From: Acidimicrobiaceae bacterium
GTDB lineage: Bacteria > Actinomycetota > Acidimicrobiia > Acidimicrobiales > RAAP-2
NCBI GenBank assembly: GCA_003152555.1
Contig: PMAL01000013.1
Location: 15,421-29,742 of the forward strand
Direction: 5' to 3'
Length of the DNA: 14,322 nt
This document shows positions 13,352 through 14,322 of the stretch, in pieces. The notes below the pieces were generated by a model. It did no database searches. It was not told the DNA's origin and saw only the letters and a list, made by a program, of their open reading frames with translations. Positions within the stretch are counted from its first letter, which is position 1; every line of letters begins with the position of its first letter. Both the position numbers and the translations under genes were made by a program.

Positions 13352-13375
13352 TACCTATGTATTAGTACATAGGTA
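13352..13375. promoter_or_regulatory. operator dyad of the GntR operon
   Basis: TACCTATGTA (13352-13361) and TACATAGGTA (13366-13375) are perfect inverted repeats with the 4-base centre TTAG. The dyad ends one base before the GntR ATG and covers the -10 region, so a bound dimer would block transcription start. Confidence 0.7.
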
Positions 13376-13387
13376 CACCGGCGTCAA
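13359..13387 (-). promoter_or_regulatory. leaderless promoter of the GntR-ABC operon
   Basis: On the minus strand TTGACG (13387-13382) and TAATAC (13364-13359) are 17 bases apart. Transcription would start about 7 bases later, at or next to the A of ATG 13351. The -35 box is close to consensus; the -10 is weaker, and other registers are possible in this AT-rich stretch. Confidence 0.55.
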
Positions 13388-13533
13388 GTCGTTGTTCTGA
13401 CGAACGTCAAAGTCGAAATTGCCGTAATCATCGCCGCTCCAAGTCTCGCACGCCAAGCGGTGAAAGTCAGACATCGTACGTTCGCTGGAACTTGACCTAT
13501 CAATCAGAAGGGGCGGCGTTCTCGTCGTGGTTT

Positions 13534-13586
13534 CACACTGATCTCATTCGCAGTGTGGGGGGGCACCGTACCCCTATAGGAAGGAG
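13534..13586 (+). promoter_or_regulatory. hairpin, G-tract and strong Shine-Dalgarno of a short-peptide gene
   Basis: CACACTG (13534-13540) pairs perfectly with CAGTGTG (13551-13557) around a 10-base loop. A run of seven Gs (13557-13563) overlaps the stem end and can pair alternatively with CCCC at 13571-13574. The Shine-Dalgarno AAGGAG (13581-13586) follows, 5 bases from ATG 13592. The two mutually exclusive pairings look like a leader that could switch. Confidence 0.4.
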
Positions 13587-13591
13587 ACAAC

Positions 13592-13666
13592 ATGAAGCGA
13601 CATATTTCACTATCGCGGGCCCATGAGCAACCCACGCCCTGGGCTGGCTCGAAAGAGACCGACTGA
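13592..13666 (+). CDS. possible 24-residue peptide
   Basis: The frame MKRHISLSRAHEQPTPWAGS-KETD ends at TGA 13664-13666. It is too short for normal gene finders but has one of the best ribosome sites in the window (AGGAAGGAG with 5-base spacing). It has a basic N-terminus and no membrane helix, so it is not a typical hydrophobic type I toxin. It could be a leader peptide, a small regulator or a truncated gene. A hairpin 22 bases after the stop could end its transcript. Confidence 0.4.
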   Translation: MKRHISLSRAHEQPTPWAGSKETD

Positions 13667-13688
13667 CGGACCGGACAAGAACGAAGGC

Positions 13689-13714
13689 TGACGCGCGAGC
13701 GTCGGAGCGCGTCA
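13689..13714. terminator. convergent hairpin between the short peptide and the right-edge gene
   Basis: TGACGCGC (13689-13696) pairs perfectly with GCGCGTCA (13707-13714) with a 10-base loop. It lies between two converging genes, one base from the minus-strand stop (13718-13716). On the minus strand a T-rich stretch (CCTTCGTTCTTG) follows; on the plus strand no T-tract follows. It probably acts in both directions. Confidence 0.5.
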
Positions 13715-13715
13715 C

Positions 13716-14322
13716 TTAGAAGAACTCTTCTGCGCCCCACTCGTCGTCCGGGGTCTGCGTCTGTGTCACAGTCGGTCGAGCCGCTTCGGGCTGGGGCGCG
13801 AGCAACTCGTAGGCCTTCTCCTCGGTGATCTTGCCAATGAGCCTTCCGCGAATTATTGCAAACCCGTCTCGTCGCCAGTCGGTCTCTTTCGAACCAACAC
13901 AGAACTCGTTCCATTGGTAGATGCCGTCGTCGAGAGGGCCCGCCCAGGTGATTGAGCCGTTCTCTCCTTCGGTGTCAGGTTCGGTCTTAACCTTGTCCAC
14001 GAACTTGTGGTCAAACTTTCCAGACCTGGTAGTGCCGGTGAGCCGAGCGAGCCACGCCTTCCTACCGTAGATACCCAGCAGGACATTCGTCCGCGCTCCG
14101 TCGGTGGGGCTGATCATGGTCTCACGCGAACCGTCAAAGTTGATGATGTCCGCGAACAGCGGCTCCTCCTCGTCCACCGCGACCGTAGTGGGTCGCGAGA
14201 CCAGCGGACATGCAACCGGCGACGGGTCGGCCGGGACCTGGGTCACAACAGTGGCCGGCGCCACGACACCACCGTTCTCCCCGGGGCGAGGGACCAGCGG
14301 ACGGGCAGCTGGAGTCGCCGGG
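13716..14322 (-). CDS. unrecognised protein with Pro-rich linker and SSB-like acidic tail, N-terminus outside window
   Basis: The frame has no stop up to the window edge, so about 200 C-terminal residues are seen; a GTG at 14264 is possible but not needed. Residues 1-50 (from the edge) are a Pro/Val-rich linker with two PLVxRP units (PLVPRP at 9-14, PLVSRP at 39-44). About 55-175 look like a mixed beta domain: RTNVLLGIYGRKAWLARLTG, GSITWAGPLDDGIYQWNEF, GFAIIRGRLIGKITEEKAYE. I do not recognise it. A Thr/Gln-rich spacer (RPTVTQTQT) leads to the end PDDEWGAEEFF, acidic and closing with two Phe, like the protein-docking tail of single-stranded DNA-binding proteins (SSB, T7 gp2.5). A DNA-binding role in plasmid replication or transfer is an inference from that tail. 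Convergent to the short-peptide gene. Confidence 0.6.
   Translation of the reverse strand, partial: PATPAARPLVPRPGENGGVVAPATVVTQVPADPSPVACPLVSRPTTVAVDEEEPLFADIINFDGSRETMISPTDGARTNVLLGIYGRKAWLARLTGTTRSGKFDHKFVDKVKTEPDTEGENGSITWAGPLDDGIYQWNEFCVGSKETDWRRDGFAIIRGRLIGKITEEKAYELLAPQPEAARPTVTQTQTPDDEWGAEEFF

Noticed and set aside
1..14322. CRISPR array, rRNA or complete insertion sequence
   Set aside because: No regularly spaced short repeats, no conserved rRNA segments and no transposase with terminal inverted repeats were seen.

Overview
The window looks like part of a mobile or accessory element, plasmid or integrative-conjugative, from a GC-rich Gram-positive bacterium, most likely an actinomycete. 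The evidence is the GC-rich wobble bases, the frequent GTG starts, probable leaderless transcripts with promoters 6-7 bases from the start codon, and actinobacterial-style families (MOBF/TraA-like relaxase-helicase, ArdC antirestriction protein, GntR/YtrA-type ABC operon). The species cannot be named from sequence alone.

Layout. (1) Bases 1-3152, plus strand: the C-terminal part of a large relaxase-helicase, cut by the left edge, then an 80-residue beta-repeat protein. (2) 3331-5688: an ArdC-like antirestriction protein with unusual extra N- and C-terminal domains, its Shine-Dalgarno held in a nested hairpin, then a possible leader peptide, a 93-residue orphan and a good intrinsic terminator. 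(3) 5689-7131: about 330 bases without a gene, then two overlapping (ATGA) genes for coiled-coil-like proteins. The first looks like a frameshifted relative of the ArdC C-terminal region. (4) 7278-9435: a defence-type cluster with a probably frameshifted fragment resembling the C-terminus of a restriction helicase, an Abi-C/HEPN-like abortive infection protein, and a PIN-domain toxin with a small upstream partner in the same frame. (5) 9491-9534: a striking perfect 20-bp-stem palindrome whose arms are themselves palindromic. (6) 9799-10569: a YdjM/DUF457-type membrane protein. (7) 10667-11061, minus strand: short coding-like remnants. (8) 11062-13351, minus strand: a three-gene GntR - ABC ATPase - ABC permease operon with 4-base overlaps and a leaderless promoter overlapping a perfect 10-bp dyad. 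(9) 13534-13714: a 24-codon peptide with a strong Shine-Dalgarno behind a hairpin, then a convergent hairpin. (10) 13716-14322, minus strand: the C-terminal part of an unrecognised protein with an SSB-like acidic, aromatic tail, cut by the right edge.

Reading them together: the relaxase processes DNA for transfer. The ArdC protein would protect incoming single-stranded DNA from host restriction. The Abi and PIN genes are typical defence or maintenance cargo. The GntR-ABC operon is a self-regulated, stress-type transporter cassette. Functions come from motifs read by eye; no database search was run.
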